Assembly: GCA_020435025.1 (NCBI GenBank)
Contig: JAGRAG010000156.1
Coordinates: forward strand, 7,494-23,785
Reading direction: 5' to 3'
DNA from: Bdellovibrionales bacterium
GTDB taxonomy: Bacteria; Bdellovibrionota; Bdellovibrionia; Bdellovibrionales; UBA1609
DNA: 16,292 nucleotides
Positions 6,510 through 14,621 of the stretch are shown here, one piece after another; the stretch's first letter is position 1, and the number at the start of each line of letters is the position of its first letter. A model generated the notes under the pieces. It was not told where the DNA came from. It did no database searches and saw only the letters and a program-made list of their open reading frames with translations. A program made the translations under genes and the position numbers.

Positions 6510-8515
6510 TAACCACCACCGAATTTTTTTAACTTACTTTGTGCTTTTTGATAATAAAATCCACCCTTTACATCTTCATCAACGATTTTACGCCACTTTT
6601 TCGTAGCTAAGGGAGTGTTGCCAAAGCTCTCTTCCATGTTTGCATCTTCGTATATGATTTTCATCATTTTATTTAGTGAACGAGTGGCATCTGCCTTGAT
6701 TTTAAGCGCATCCGGATGTTTGGGAACAATCTTTAGTACGGCCGAGCAGTCCAAAATGGACTGTTTAAAGGCCTCGGTTTGAAAATTGCCTTTACACCCT
6801 TTTAAACTTCCCTCAATCATTTTGTTGAAATTGGTTTTTACTGAGGCCAACTCGCGTCGCGCTGTTGATTTTAAGTTTTTGGGATCAGGGTAATTTGAGT
6901 TTAGGTAATTTTCATATTTCTGTATGGCTTCTTTCCACTTCTGTTGAGCGGCCGTTTCTTTGGCTATATTATATAGTGATATTCCAGAGCTGACGGAACG
7001 ATCATAAGCCGCTTTTTGTTGTAGCTGTTGCTGTTTAAGTAGATCTCGTTGTTTTATAATGTCTTCCAGTGCCGTGATCTTCTCGTGTAGGGGGTCAATT
7101 ACTTTGGCTTCATTTAAGCACTCTTGCAATTGCTCAAGAGATTGAAATTCATTAAGCCTTAACCGGCACTGTTCGACAACATCGGCGATGATAGCTTCAT
7201 TTTTACGTTGCACTTCTTTAATTCTATTTTGTTCCTTTTTAATATTTTCAAGTTCTGCTTGGTTGCCACATAAGGATTGTAGCTCTTTCGAGTTTTGATA
7301 AGAGGGAACAAGATTGTGAATGTTAGCGACTTGCTCTAAGCAAAGATTATATCTGTGTTCGACATAGTGCTTTTGAGCCAGTAGCAGCGAGTCTTTAACA
7401 AAAGCCAATTGCTCTTTCGTCAGTTTCTTGGCTTGTGATGAAAGGTCGACCTTTCCATTTTCTTTTTTTGGTTTGTCCTCTCCCATTAGGATTCCTAACA
7501 GCAAGAGGGGAATTAGTGCGATTATGGCAAAACGGATCATTTTTGTTTTTTTCTGCTTCTTTAAATCGCTTTGGTTTCCAATTAACTCGACAGCTGGCAC
7601 GCCAGGCTGAGCATAGGGCATTGGGACATTCATTCCAGGATGATATCCGTAGGGCTGCTGGTGGGGTATCATAGCACCGCCGGCGAAAGAAGCAGGAGTT
7701 GGATGAGGAGAGTGAGTTGGAGAGTTTGGAACAAGAGCGTTGGGTGCAGGTACAGATAACTCTTCGAAATTGTCATTGTGGACTTCAAAGAGAATACTGA
7801 TCGATTGAATAGTTATTTCATCTCCACTACTGAGTTTTGCGTCTTTACTCGGAACAAGGGGCTCTCCATTTAAATGGGTTGTATTTCTTGAATTCAAATC
7901 ACGAATGTAGAAGCCGTCATTTGTACGCGTGATTTCGAAGTGATTTCGACTCATAAAGGCATCATTTAAAAAAATCTCACAGTTACTATCTCTTCCAGCG
8001 ATCCAAAAATTTCCTTCTAGTCGTAAAATCTCACGTGCGCCTCCAGAATAAGAAACTTTTAAAAATGCCGTTAAGTCATTGTTTCCAGCGGCGGTGACCT
8101 CCATTCCGGAGACATCAGAAGAGTCTTCTAATTCTAATTCTTGATGACCAATGGGTTCTCCTGGCACTAATGAGTTTCGGTTCTTATCCTTAGGAGTTTC
8201 TTGTACGACTTCAGGTTCTGGCTTGGGTAGTTCAAAGAGAAAACTAAAGGGAGGGACTTGAAATTGAATTCCATCTTCTAACAGAAAGGATTCAGCGGAC
8301 TGTCCTTCAACGGTTAAGTTGCCAAACTTTGAAAGAGAAGAAATAGCCCATTCACCGTTATCTTGAAAAACATGTAAATGCTTTCGGGAGATACCTTTTT
8401 CGTTAGGAAGAACAAAGTCATTTTCTTTGGCGCGACCAATGTAAAATTCGTCACCATCTCTTAGTTCAAGAGTTCCAATTAAAGCTCCGTTATGAAAGAC
8501 CTTAATTTGGCTCAT
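6509..8515 (-). CDS. Double-FHA membrane protein with C-terminal repeat/coiled-coil domain
   Basis: This 668-residue protein has two FHA domains, at about 5-95 and 152-246. The second is textbook: GRDSNCEI, SRNH (189-192) and NG (216-217) for phosphothreonine binding. The first has GR (27-28) and SRKH (43-46) but reads VEG where NG is expected, so its binding may be altered. A Pro/His/Gln-rich linker (about 255-310) leads to one membrane helix at 327-345 after a Lys-rich stretch, which places the FHA domains in the cytoplasm and the last ~320 residues in the periplasm. That part has TPR-like helices, a Glu/Lys/Gln-rich coiled coil and six cysteines, consistent with disulfides outside the cytoplasm. 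It resembles the next upstream protein, which has the same order with one FHA domain, so the two are likely paralogs. Start and stop overlap their neighbours by one base (TAATG on both sides). Confidence 0.85.
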   Translation of the reverse strand: MSQIKVFHNGALIGTLELRDGDEFYIGRAKENDFVLPNEKGISRKHLHVFQDNGEWAISSLSKFGNLTVEGQSAESFLLEDGIQFQVPPFSFLFELPKPEPEVVQETPKDKNRNSLVPGEPIGHQELELEDSSDVSGMEVTAAGNNDLTAFLKVSYSGGAREILRLEGNFWIAGRDSNCEIFLNDAFMSRNHFEITRTNDGFYIRDLNSRNTTHLNGEPLVPSKDAKLSSGDEITIQSISILFEVHNDNFEELSVPAPNALVPNSPTHSPHPTPASFAGGAMIPHQQPYGYHPGMNVPMPYAQPGVPAVELIGNQSDLKKQKKTKMIRFAIIALIPLLLLGILMGEDKPKKENGKVDLSSQAKKLTKEQLAFVKDSLLLAQKHYVEHRYNLCLEQVANIHNLVPSYQNSKELQSLCGNQAELENIKKEQNRIKEVQRKNEAIIADVVEQCRLRLNEFQSLEQLQECLNEAKVIDPLHEKITALEDIIKQRDLLKQQQLQQKAAYDRSVSSGISLYNIAKETAAQQKWKEAIQKYENYLNSNYPDPKNLKSTARRELASVKTNFNKMIEGSLKGCKGNFQTEAFKQSILDCSAVLKIVPKHPDALKIKADATRSLNKMMKIIYEDANMEESFGNTPLATKKWRKIVDEDVKGGFYYQKAQSKLKKFGGG

Positions 8516-9507
8516 TAGTAACGATCCTCCAAATGCACTCGACAGTGTTCGTAGTTGGCACGGGCTTCTTTGTAGATGGAACTGGTCTTAATTGGAGAAA
8601 GAAGCATGACATTCCTAAAACTAGTGAGGCAGGGCTGAAATTGGTTAGCTTCGATAAATTTTCTTCCCTGGACCATATAAAATTGAATCAGTTCCTGTTT
8701 CTTTCTTAGCGCCAATCTTAAGTAGCGATTGCAGAGATTGTGGCTGGGGAATAGAGAGAGGCAAGCTTGGAAAGATTCAATAGCAGATCCGTAGTTACCT
8801 CGTTCGTAGTCGCGAAATCCTGCTACGTAAGATTCTTGAGCAATTTTGTAGCTATCTTGTGTTTTCCCAGACTTTTTTAGCTCGTTTCGTTTTTTAATAG
8901 TTTCGCTGACGGTATCTTCAATACGGTGACTTAGTTCTTCATCGGTTAGAATTCCTGGGTCCTTTTTACTTTTCACATCAGACATCATCAAAAAGAGAAA
9001 CAGGGCGCCCACAATTCCAACGATTATATAAAAATTTTTCTTCGAATCGGCTGTTCTTTTGCTGTGACTTGAATGAATTCCACCACTGCTCGGACTGTAT
9101 GGGGCCTCTTGATAAGGGGCTACTGAGGCCTGCTCTTTGGATGTTAAATATTGATCTTGAGTGATTGGTGCTGAAGGGACTGCTGGAACTTGTAATGTGT
9201 AACTAATTTCCGTACTGCCAATTTGAATCACATCTCCGGGCATAAGAGGCGCTTCTAGTGCCTCGTGGCCATTTACCATAAGTTTATTTTGTTCGGATAA
9301 GTTCTGTACAATAGGGCCCTGTGGAGAAAAGAAAATGGTAATGTGCTTTCTGGAACATCGGGAATCCTTTTCAAGAGAGATGTCATTTTCTGTGGACCGA
9401 CCAATATAGATTTGTTGGCTGTTGATTTTATATTGGGCCCCTTTGTGAGGGCCAGCGCTTACAGTAAGTAAAATCGAAGGTGTAGCTGCGGGGGCCAGTG
9501 AATTCAT
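8515..9507 (-). CDS. FHA-TM-TPR membrane protein
   Basis: This 330-residue protein has one N-terminal FHA domain (about 11-106), with GRSTENDISL at 36-45, SRKH at 52-55 and NG at 79-80. It should bind a phosphothreonine peptide in the cytoplasm. A Pro/Ser-rich linker leads to a single membrane helix at about 158-176, followed by a basic/acidic mix and helical repeats of TPR type, such as YERGNYGSAIESFQACLSLFPSHNLC. Four cysteines lie in this C-terminal part, consistent with a periplasmic place. It probably passes a cytoplasmic phospho-signal to, or tethers, an envelope complex; the TadC gene in the same operon suggests a pilus or secretion platform (inference). Both ends are coupled to neighbours by one-base stop/start overlaps (TGATG upstream, TAATG downstream). 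Confidence 0.85.
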   Translation of the reverse strand: MNSLAPAATPSILLTVSAGPHKGAQYKINSQQIYIGRSTENDISLEKDSRCSRKHITIFFSPQGPIVQNLSEQNKLMVNGHEALEAPLMPGDVIQIGSTEISYTLQVPAVPSAPITQDQYLTSKEQASVAPYQEAPYSPSSGGIHSSHSKRTADSKKNFYIIVGIVGALFLFLMMSDVKSKKDPGILTDEELSHRIEDTVSETIKKRNELKKSGKTQDSYKIAQESYVAGFRDYERGNYGSAIESFQACLSLFPSHNLCNRYLRLALRKKQELIQFYMVQGRKFIEANQFQPCLTSFRNVMLLSPIKTSSIYKEARANYEHCRVHLEDRY

Positions 9508-11204
9508 CAGTATCCCTCCTCAGACAGTGGTATCAGTGCGATGAGAACATAGGACACCGATTGAAGCCCAAATACCGATTGGGCAATCAATTCATGATTG
9601 ACGCCACCAATTTCTAATTCGTTGGTGACCAATTGGTCTGGAGTCATTTGTGCACGGCTGACAAGGTCTTCCAGGTTGAGCTTTAAGGCTTGGTCTGTTA
9701 GTTCTGCTAGAGACATCCCAATAACCTCGTGAGGGTTTAAATTGGTCTTTTCAGCAAAAGTATCGTTGATAGAGGTGATGGAGCGATCGCTTACGGAAAT
9801 GGCGATCGCTCCAAAGCCTATTAGTTGAGTCAGATTTTGCATTTCTGGATTTCTATCATGTTCGATAGGACCAGAGGTTTCCCCTGAAGTGCCTGTAAGG
9901 ATCTTTGTAAGAGCACTATTGATATTGGTCGTTAGTTTGTTCAGGGCAGGAAATTCATAAGGGCTTTGAACGTTATCCTTGCCTTCTTTCAGCGCTTCGT
10001 CCAGTTGGCTGTTGATAGTTAGGATGGGGTGTTCAATGAGTTTGTAAATAAAGAAGAAAAGAATTCCGCCAACGATCAAAGCAAGAAATAAAGTTTGAAT
10101 GAACAGGCTGAGCGTCCGCGAATCATTAATTGCCATAGATCCCATACCATAGATGACGACAGCGAAGGCCTGCACCGAATAGTTGCCACTTGCAGGATTG
10201 TAAAATTTGATAGGAGCCATTGCACCGATCGTTGCATCATCAATCTGCTCAACCCCTTCTTTATCTGTCTTTCGACCGACGTGTATAAAGGCCGTATCCG
10301 GAAATTGACCCATGAGCCTTGGTGGTGCGATCACTTCTCCGTTAGAGGCCTTTATTATCATTGCTTGTTCAACGCCAGATTCTTTTTCCGCAACCTCTAC
10401 AGAAACAATGGAATCTTGTTTGTTCATGATTGCCGTTCGGTTGGCTCGTGCAAGAGAACGAGCTATAGTTAGGGCACGTTGCTGACTTTCCTTTTCGATA
10501 CTCGATTTTAAAATTCTAACTAAAGGTATAGTCGATAAACTAGTCACGATCATTATGAATGCAACCATAAATAAAATAAGAACCCATTTAAACTCAATCA
10601 GTTCGGGTAGCTTGTACACTCCGGGCATCAAAACTTCGTCTATATAGTTTTGTGCTTTTTCAATAAAGCCGACGAATCCTTTTGCTTGTGTTTGAGGTTC
10701 CGCAGATTCATTTTGAGCATGAACCGCATGAGGTTGACCCGGGTGAAATGGATGCTGTTGATATTGGGGAGGGTATTGGTATTGCATCGCTGCGTTGCCG
10801 TTAAATGTGTGTCCAGGAATTCCTGGCGCCGGGTTTTGAGGGTTGCCCGTATGAGTTTGGTGATACCCAGGGTTGCCCGAATGAGTGAATGTTCCCGCTC
10901 CACCTCGTTGAAAATCAGGGATCTCCGCAACTTCAATTAAAATCTTATATAAAAGTATCTTGTCCCCAGATTTTAGCCTTTGAGATTGAATTTTAACACC
11001 ATTAACAAATGTGCCATTGGTAGACTTCAAATCAGAAATGATGATCTTATCTGCTAAGAACTCAATAACGGCATGTTCTTTTGAGATATTCGCACTTTTT
11101 ATTTGTACGTCGGCCGTGGCGCTTCGACCAATAACAGTTCGCCCAGGTTTGAGTTCAACGGTTTGTCCGGCTTGAGGTCCGCTAAGGATATTAATCACTA
11201 ACAT
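9507..11204 (-). CDS. FHA-Cache-like-PAS membrane sensor without an output domain
   Basis: This 565-residue protein has a well-formed FHA domain at about 3-95: GRSATADVQI at 26-35, SKEHA at 41-45, and STNGTFVNG at 61-69. A His/Gln/Pro/Gly-rich linker (100-175) follows, then a membrane helix at about 206-228, a ~135-residue extracytoplasmic domain of single-Cache type and a second helix at about 365-388. A short HAMP-like stretch leads into a PAS domain at about 455-560. No histidine kinase, GGDEF, methyl-accepting or phosphatase domain follows, so the signal presumably passes by protein contact. I infer a sensor that couples a periplasmic ligand or state to the FHA assembly. Its start lies 14 nt inside the upstream DUF192 gene and its TGA shares a base with the next ATG. 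A short internal repeat lies in the linker. Confidence 0.85.
   Translation of the reverse strand: MLVINILSGPQAGQTVELKPGRTVIGRSATADVQIKSANISKEHAVIEFLADKIIISDLKSTNGTFVNGVKIQSQRLKSGDKILLYKILIEVAEIPDFQRGGAGTFTHSGNPGYHQTHTGNPQNPAPGIPGHTFNGNAAMQYQYPPQYQQHPFHPGQPHAVHAQNESAEPQTQAKGFVGFIEKAQNYIDEVLMPGVYKLPELIEFKWVLILFMVAFIMIVTSLSTIPLVRILKSSIEKESQQRALTIARSLARANRTAIMNKQDSIVSVEVAEKESGVEQAMIIKASNGEVIAPPRLMGQFPDTAFIHVGRKTDKEGVEQIDDATIGAMAPIKFYNPASGNYSVQAFAVVIYGMGSMAINDSRTLSLFIQTLFLALIVGGILFFFIYKLIEHPILTINSQLDEALKEGKDNVQSPYEFPALNKLTTNINSALTKILTGTSGETSGPIEHDRNPEMQNLTQLIGFGAIAISVSDRSITSINDTFAEKTNLNPHEVIGMSLAELTDQALKLNLEDLVSRAQMTPDQLVTNELEIGGVNHELIAQSVFGLQSVSYVLIALIPLSEEGY
10840..10886. repeat. 17-bp direct repeat in FHA protein linker
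   Basis: GGGTTGCCCGTATGAGT (10840-10856) and GGGTTGCCCGAATGAGT (10870-10886) differ at one base and start 30 bp apart. They encode the repeated THSGNP / THTGNP peptide in the linker of the FHA-Cache-PAS protein. This looks like a small in-frame duplication in a disordered linker. Confidence 0.6.
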
Positions 11205-11544
11205 GTAATTGATCTCCTATTTGGACTTCTTTGGTGTGAAGAGCGCCTGCAGAAAACTCAAAAGCAGAGTGTGACTTCCAAGAAACAAGAAGAGGTTTCC
11301 AGGGGCGCACGTTGCGATGAATTTCGGTCACCACTAAATTTTTATCGACGAAAATAATATCAAGAGCAAATTTCATAAATAAAGTATGAACATTATTGCA
11401 GGGTTTAAGCCACAGTGCCGAGTTTGGGTTTAACTCCTTTTTCCCGAGTAAACCGAGCCCTCTTCCTAAAAAGGTGTGGGCTTTAATTAAATCGGATGCC
11501 ATCAGCAGATCATTTCGTGTTGTGTTTCGGAGTTGGCTCATCAT
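11191..11544 (-). CDS. DUF192 (UPF0127) family protein
   Basis: This 117-residue protein matches the DUF192 fold over nearly all its length. The core CNNVHTLFMKFALDIIFVDKN (about 49-69) corresponds to the family pattern of a polar loop, then T-x-x-M-x-F-x-l-D-x-x-F-x-d, followed by V..I.RNV.PW and a late FEFSAG...IGDQL. Many DUF192 proteins have a signal peptide; this one does not, so it looks cytoplasmic. The biochemical role of the family is not settled. The ATG at 11544 overlaps the tadC stop (ATGA) and has a GGAGG site 6-7 nt upstream; a second ATG follows directly at 11541. The 3' end overlaps the FHA-Cache-PAS gene by 14 nt. Its place between tadC and FHA genes argues for a role in assembling or sensing that envelope complex, but this is context only. 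Confidence 0.88.
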   Translation of the reverse strand: MMSQLRNTTRNDLLMASDLIKAHTFLGRGLGLLGKKELNPNSALWLKPCNNVHTLFMKFALDIIFVDKNLVVTEIHRNVRPWKPLLVSWKSHSAFEFSAGALHTKEVQIGDQLHVSD

Positions 11545-12449
11545 TGGCTCCCTCCGTAAAAGAACTGGATGATCACTGGGGCAAAGACCATAATGAAAAC
11601 GGCCGGTAAAATAAATACCATCATCGGTAATAGCACCATCTGACTGGCTTTCGCGCCCGCTTTTTCGGCACGGACGAATCGCTCCATTCGCATCTGAACG
11701 GATTGGTCTTTTAACACCGAGCCAATACTGGCCCCGGTATCTCCGGCATCGATGACCACAGAGCAGAAACTAGTGATCTCCGGTATGTCGAGGCGTTCAG
11801 CCATATTTCGTAAGGCCTCTGAACGAGATTGTCCAAGTTTAATATCTTTTAAAACAATAGCAAATTCGTTGGCTAATACACTGTCTTCAGCCTTATCGAC
11901 AATTCTTTGAATGGCATTGATCAGCTCTAAGCCGGCTTCTGTTGAGAGAGCGAGAAGGTCGGTGAAAAAGGGCAGATCAGCAATCACGGAAACGTATCGA
12001 GTTTTTATTTCTTGTTTACAATAGAAAGCGGGGAATTGAACTCCGGCAAAGCCAAAGACTATGCACAGCCAATAGGGGTATCCGAGTTGTAAAGCAAAGT
12101 TTAAGACGACCAGAAGCATCGGAAACATCACTCCCCAGAGGATTTGCAAACCGATGTACTCATCCACATTTATTTCTCGGGAAAGGCCGGCGCGGAGAAT
12201 GAGAAGTCGGACTTTTTCACGATAGCTTTCACTTTTGACTCTTCGAGCATGTTGAAGGGTAAAGTTGTGAACAAGAGGGCGAGAGAAATTAATGATTCCT
12301 GACTTCGATTTTTGTGGCTCATCACCAGAAGCCCATGCAAGAGCATCGACATCTGTGTTGTTTGAAAAGACCACATTCAAAAACAGATAGACGCTCCAAG
12401 CGGCCAAGCCGAGTCCACTGATAAGAATTAAAAAGTCAAAGTCTAACAT
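11541..12449 (-). CDS. tadC: TadC-like inner-membrane platform protein (T2SSF domain)
   Basis: This 302-residue protein has the TadC layout: an N-terminal membrane helix (about 7-28), a cytoplasmic stretch, two central helices (about 105-140), a cytoplasmic GspF/T2SSF domain and C-terminal helices (about 270-297). The T2SSF domain shows ADLPFFTDLLALSTEAGLELINAI, LGQSRSEALRNMAERLDIPEI and VVIDAGDTGASIGSVLKDQS, which are typical of TadB/TadC. In Tad (Flp) pilus systems, TadB and TadC form the membrane platform on which the TadA ATPase assembles the pilus. Here no tadA, tadB, flp or secretin gene is in the window, so TadC opens this operon alone and its partners must be elsewhere, as they would lie upstream in a normal tad locus. 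AAAGG lies about 7 nt ahead of the start. It is divergent from maf with about 29 nt between starts. Confidence 0.87.
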   Translation of the reverse strand: MLDFDFLILISGLGLAAWSVYLFLNVVFSNNTDVDALAWASGDEPQKSKSGIINFSRPLVHNFTLQHARRVKSESYREKVRLLILRAGLSREINVDEYIGLQILWGVMFPMLLVVLNFALQLGYPYWLCIVFGFAGVQFPAFYCKQEIKTRYVSVIADLPFFTDLLALSTEAGLELINAIQRIVDKAEDSVLANEFAIVLKDIKLGQSRSEALRNMAERLDIPEITSFCSVVIDAGDTGASIGSVLKDQSVQMRMERFVRAEKAGAKASQMVLLPMMVFILPAVFIMVFAPVIIQFFYGGSQ

Positions 12450-12478
12450 TTAAAACCTTTTTGTGGTTTAAGTATCCC

Positions 12479-13075
12479 ATGTTCCAAGTGATTCTCGCTT
12501 CTCAATCACCACGTCGAAAACAACTCCTCTTAGAAGAGGGGTTTGAATTCAAAACTGACACAGTAAAAGTATCGGAATATATTGAGGAAAACGTAAATAT
12601 TACGCAAAGCATTATTGAGTGTGCTGAACGTAAAGCCAAGGCTTATGTACAGGAACACAACTATTTGAAATCACAAAAGTATTTAGTCGTTTCAGCAGAT
12701 ACAGTTGTAGTTTTTCAAAATCAAGTGTTCGGAAAGCCGACTTCGGTAGAGGACGCAATTTTAAAATTGGAAACCTTAAGTGGATTAACGCATGATGTCG
12801 TAACTGCGGTCGCTATTTATGATCTTTTTAAAAACGTCATGGTCGCTTTTGCGGAGGTTACCAAGGTGAAGTTTAAGCCACTTAGAAAATCAGATATTGA
12901 AGACTATGTGAATACGGGAGAGCCGATGGATAAGGCTGGCGCTTACGCTATTCAAGGTTTAGGAAGTCAATTTGTCGATTCTATTGAGGGATCGTGGTCT
13001 AATGTTGTTGGTTTTCCAATGGAAAAGTTTAAAAAGGTGGTCGCTGAAAATGGCTGGTCTCTCCCTCGCAGATAA
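12479..13075 (+). CDS. maf: Maf/YhdE-type nucleoside triphosphate pyrophosphatase
   Basis: This 198-residue protein has the full Maf set: SQSPRRKQLL (8-17), VVSADTVV with the catalytic Asp at 74, FGKP, and DKAGAYAIQGLGSQFVDSIEGSWSNVVGFPM. The last motif is typical of the YhdE branch, which hydrolyses dTTP and UTP (and some modified nucleotides) to monophosphates; Maf overexpression in some bacteria blocks septation. I chose the ATG at 12479 because MFQVILASQSPRR matches the family N-terminus. A TTG at 12461 would add six residues (MWFKYP) with no ribosome site. The promoter must lie inside the start of the divergent tadC gene; none was clear. It overlaps yggS by 26 nt, so it leads a maf-yggS-proC unit that sits with divIVA. 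Confidence 0.93.
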   Translation: MFQVILASQSPRRKQLLLEEGFEFKTDTVKVSEYIEENVNITQSIIECAERKAKAYVQEHNYLKSQKYLVVSADTVVVFQNQVFGKPTSVEDAILKLETLSGLTHDVVTAVAIYDLFKNVMVAFAEVTKVKFKPLRKSDIEDYVNTGEPMDKAGAYAIQGLGSQFVDSIEGSWSNVVGFPMEKFKKVVAENGWSLPRR

Positions 13076-13754
13076 TTGGATCAACTTAAATCAAAAAATT
13101 CAAATCGCAGCCGAGATGTCTGGAAGATCGATAGAAGATATTTTATTCATCGGGATTAGCAAATTTCAAAGTCATGATAAGATTGAAGCCCTTTATCATT
13201 TGGGATGTAAGGCCTTCGGGGAAAGTTACGTTCCAGAGCTTGTTACAAAGCAGGTCGCTCTATCGGGTTTAGATATCCAGTGGCATTTCGTGGGCCGACT
13301 CCAAACCAACAAAGTCAAAAAAGTGGTCGGTACAGTTGACCTAATTCACTCTGTGGATCGTCTAAGTTTAGGGGAGGAAATTGATAAAAGAGCAGCGCAT
13401 ATATCGACCGTTCAGCCTATTCTGGTCCAGGTGAACATTCATGAGGAGGAATCAAAAGCCGGAGTTCACATAGAGAAAGTTCCAAAATTATTAGAGCAAC
13501 TTCAGCGCTTGCCTCACATTCGGATTCAGGGTCTAATGTCCATGCCACCGTTGTTCGCGACGGAATCGGAGTCTCGCCAATCCTTTGCAAAAGTTAGAGA
13601 GCTGTTGATGACATGGAAAGATTACTTGGACCCCATGCATCCTTTTGATCAGCTTTCCATGGGAACCAGTCATGATTATGAAGCGGCCATTTTAGAAGGG
13701 GCAACAATGATTCGTTTAGGCACTGTATTGTTCGGCGAAAGACCATCGAGGTGA
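13050..13754 (+). CDS. yggS: YggS/PLPBP family pyridoxal-phosphate homeostasis protein
   Basis: This 234-residue protein is a PLP-binding single-domain barrel of the YggS/YlmE family. Visible motifs are FIGISK with the PLP-binding lysine K38, CKAFGESYVPE (family FGENYVQE), WHFVGRLQTNKVK, HSVDR, LSMGTSHDYEAAILEGATMIRLGTVLFG. The family buffers cellular PLP and affects amino-acid pools and has no known catalytic reaction. I chose the ATG at 13050, which lies inside maf and has AAGGTGG about 9-10 nt ahead. The open frame runs further upstream, but those residues are out-of-frame maf sequence. One variation is Ser for Asn in FGENY. proC follows after 4 nt. The yggS-proC pairing is widespread in bacteria. 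Confidence 0.94.
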   Translation: MAGLSLADNWINLNQKIQIAAEMSGRSIEDILFIGISKFQSHDKIEALYHLGCKAFGESYVPELVTKQVALSGLDIQWHFVGRLQTNKVKKVVGTVDLIHSVDRLSLGEEIDKRAAHISTVQPILVQVNIHEEESKAGVHIEKVPKLLEQLQRLPHIRIQGLMSMPPLFATESESRQSFAKVRELLMTWKDYLDPMHPFDQLSMGTSHDYEAAILEGATMIRLGTVLFGERPSR

Positions 13755-13758
13755 TTGT

Positions 13759-14583
13759 ATGGATACATTAATGGGTAAAAAAATTGGATTTTTAGGCTGC
13801 GGAAATATGTCAGTGGTATTGATGAGCTCCATGATCCAATCAGGGGCCGTTGATCCACAGCAGGTTTGGGCGAGCAACAGAAGCCCGAGGAAATTAGAAA
13901 ATGCCGTTCAGTCTCTTGGCATACAAAAAGCGGCCAATAATGATGAGTTGCTTGAGAAATGTGACATCATAGTCATTGCTGTCAAACCCCAAGACTATCA
14001 TGAGGCCATTGAACCTATTGCGTCTCAGTTTGAAGAAGATCACATTATAGTGAGCTTAGCTGCAGGTATTTCTTTAGACTCTATGAAGAGGCTCTTTTTC
14101 AAGTCATCAAACTTAATACGTGTTATGCCAAACACTCCGGTAAAAATTGGTAAAGGTGTGTTGGGTCTGACTTGTGCCCATTCGGCTCAGCATCTCTTAC
14201 CATTAATGGAAAACTTGTTTTCTGGTGGTGGTTATATCGTTAAGGTCGAAGAAGGGGAGCCGTTTGAAGCTGTCACTGTCGGAGCGGGGAGTGGTGTCGG
14301 GTTCGTCTTTGAACTCATGCTTTACTGGCAGGAGTGGCTTGAAGAGCATGGTCTTTCGCGCGAAGAGGCTCGTCAAGTAACTGTCCAAACTTTTTTAGGA
14401 GCTTCGGAACTTGCTCTTCAATCTTCCTCTCTATCTTTAGATGAGCTTCAGCGTAAAGTGGTCTCAAAAAAAGGTGTAACGGCTGCTGGATTGGACTCTA
14501 TGCGTGAACTAGAAATTGAACGTGCCATTAGATACAGTTTTGAAAAAGCTGTCCTACGGGATCGAGATTTAGGGAAATCATAG
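13759..14583 (+). CDS. proC: Pyrroline-5-carboxylate reductase
   Basis: This 274-residue enzyme does the last step of proline synthesis, reducing 1-pyrroline-5-carboxylate with NAD(P)H. The N-terminal Rossmann fold shows IGFLGCGNM (9-17), then a SNRSPRKL loop that would contact the cofactor phosphate, IVIAVKPQ, VSLAAGIS and RVMPNTPVKIGKG. The C-terminal helical dimer domain has VTVGAGSGVGFVFE and ends with SKKGVTAAGLDSM, the family's substrate-binding Thr-Ala-Gly region. Its length is usual. GAGGTG about 7-8 nt before the ATG supports this start; an in-frame ATG at 13771 is a less likely alternative. It follows yggS by 4 nt and ends before the inverted HVA1 gene. No clear terminator was seen between them. 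Confidence 0.95.
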   Translation: MDTLMGKKIGFLGCGNMSVVLMSSMIQSGAVDPQQVWASNRSPRKLENAVQSLGIQKAANNDELLEKCDIIVIAVKPQDYHEAIEPIASQFEEDHIIVSLAAGISLDSMKRLFFKSSNLIRVMPNTPVKIGKGVLGLTCAHSAQHLLPLMENLFSGGGYIVKVEEGEPFEAVTVGAGSGVGFVFELMLYWQEWLEEHGLSREEARQVTVQTFLGASELALQSSSLSLDELQRKVVSKKGVTAAGLDSMRELEIERAIRYSFEKAVLRDRDLGKS

Positions 14584-14621
14584 ATTTTCACTAGGCAGTA
14601 TCCTTTGTAGCAACGGTCGGT

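Noticed and set aside
10640..10940. Open frames on both strands of about 96-98 codons
   Set aside because: They are shadows of the linker region of the FHA-Cache-PAS gene; low-complexity codon use explains the long open frames.
12972..13049. Upstream extension of yggS within maf
   Set aside because: The extra 26 residues are maf codons read in another frame; the ATG at 13050 has a ribosome site and gives the normal family length.
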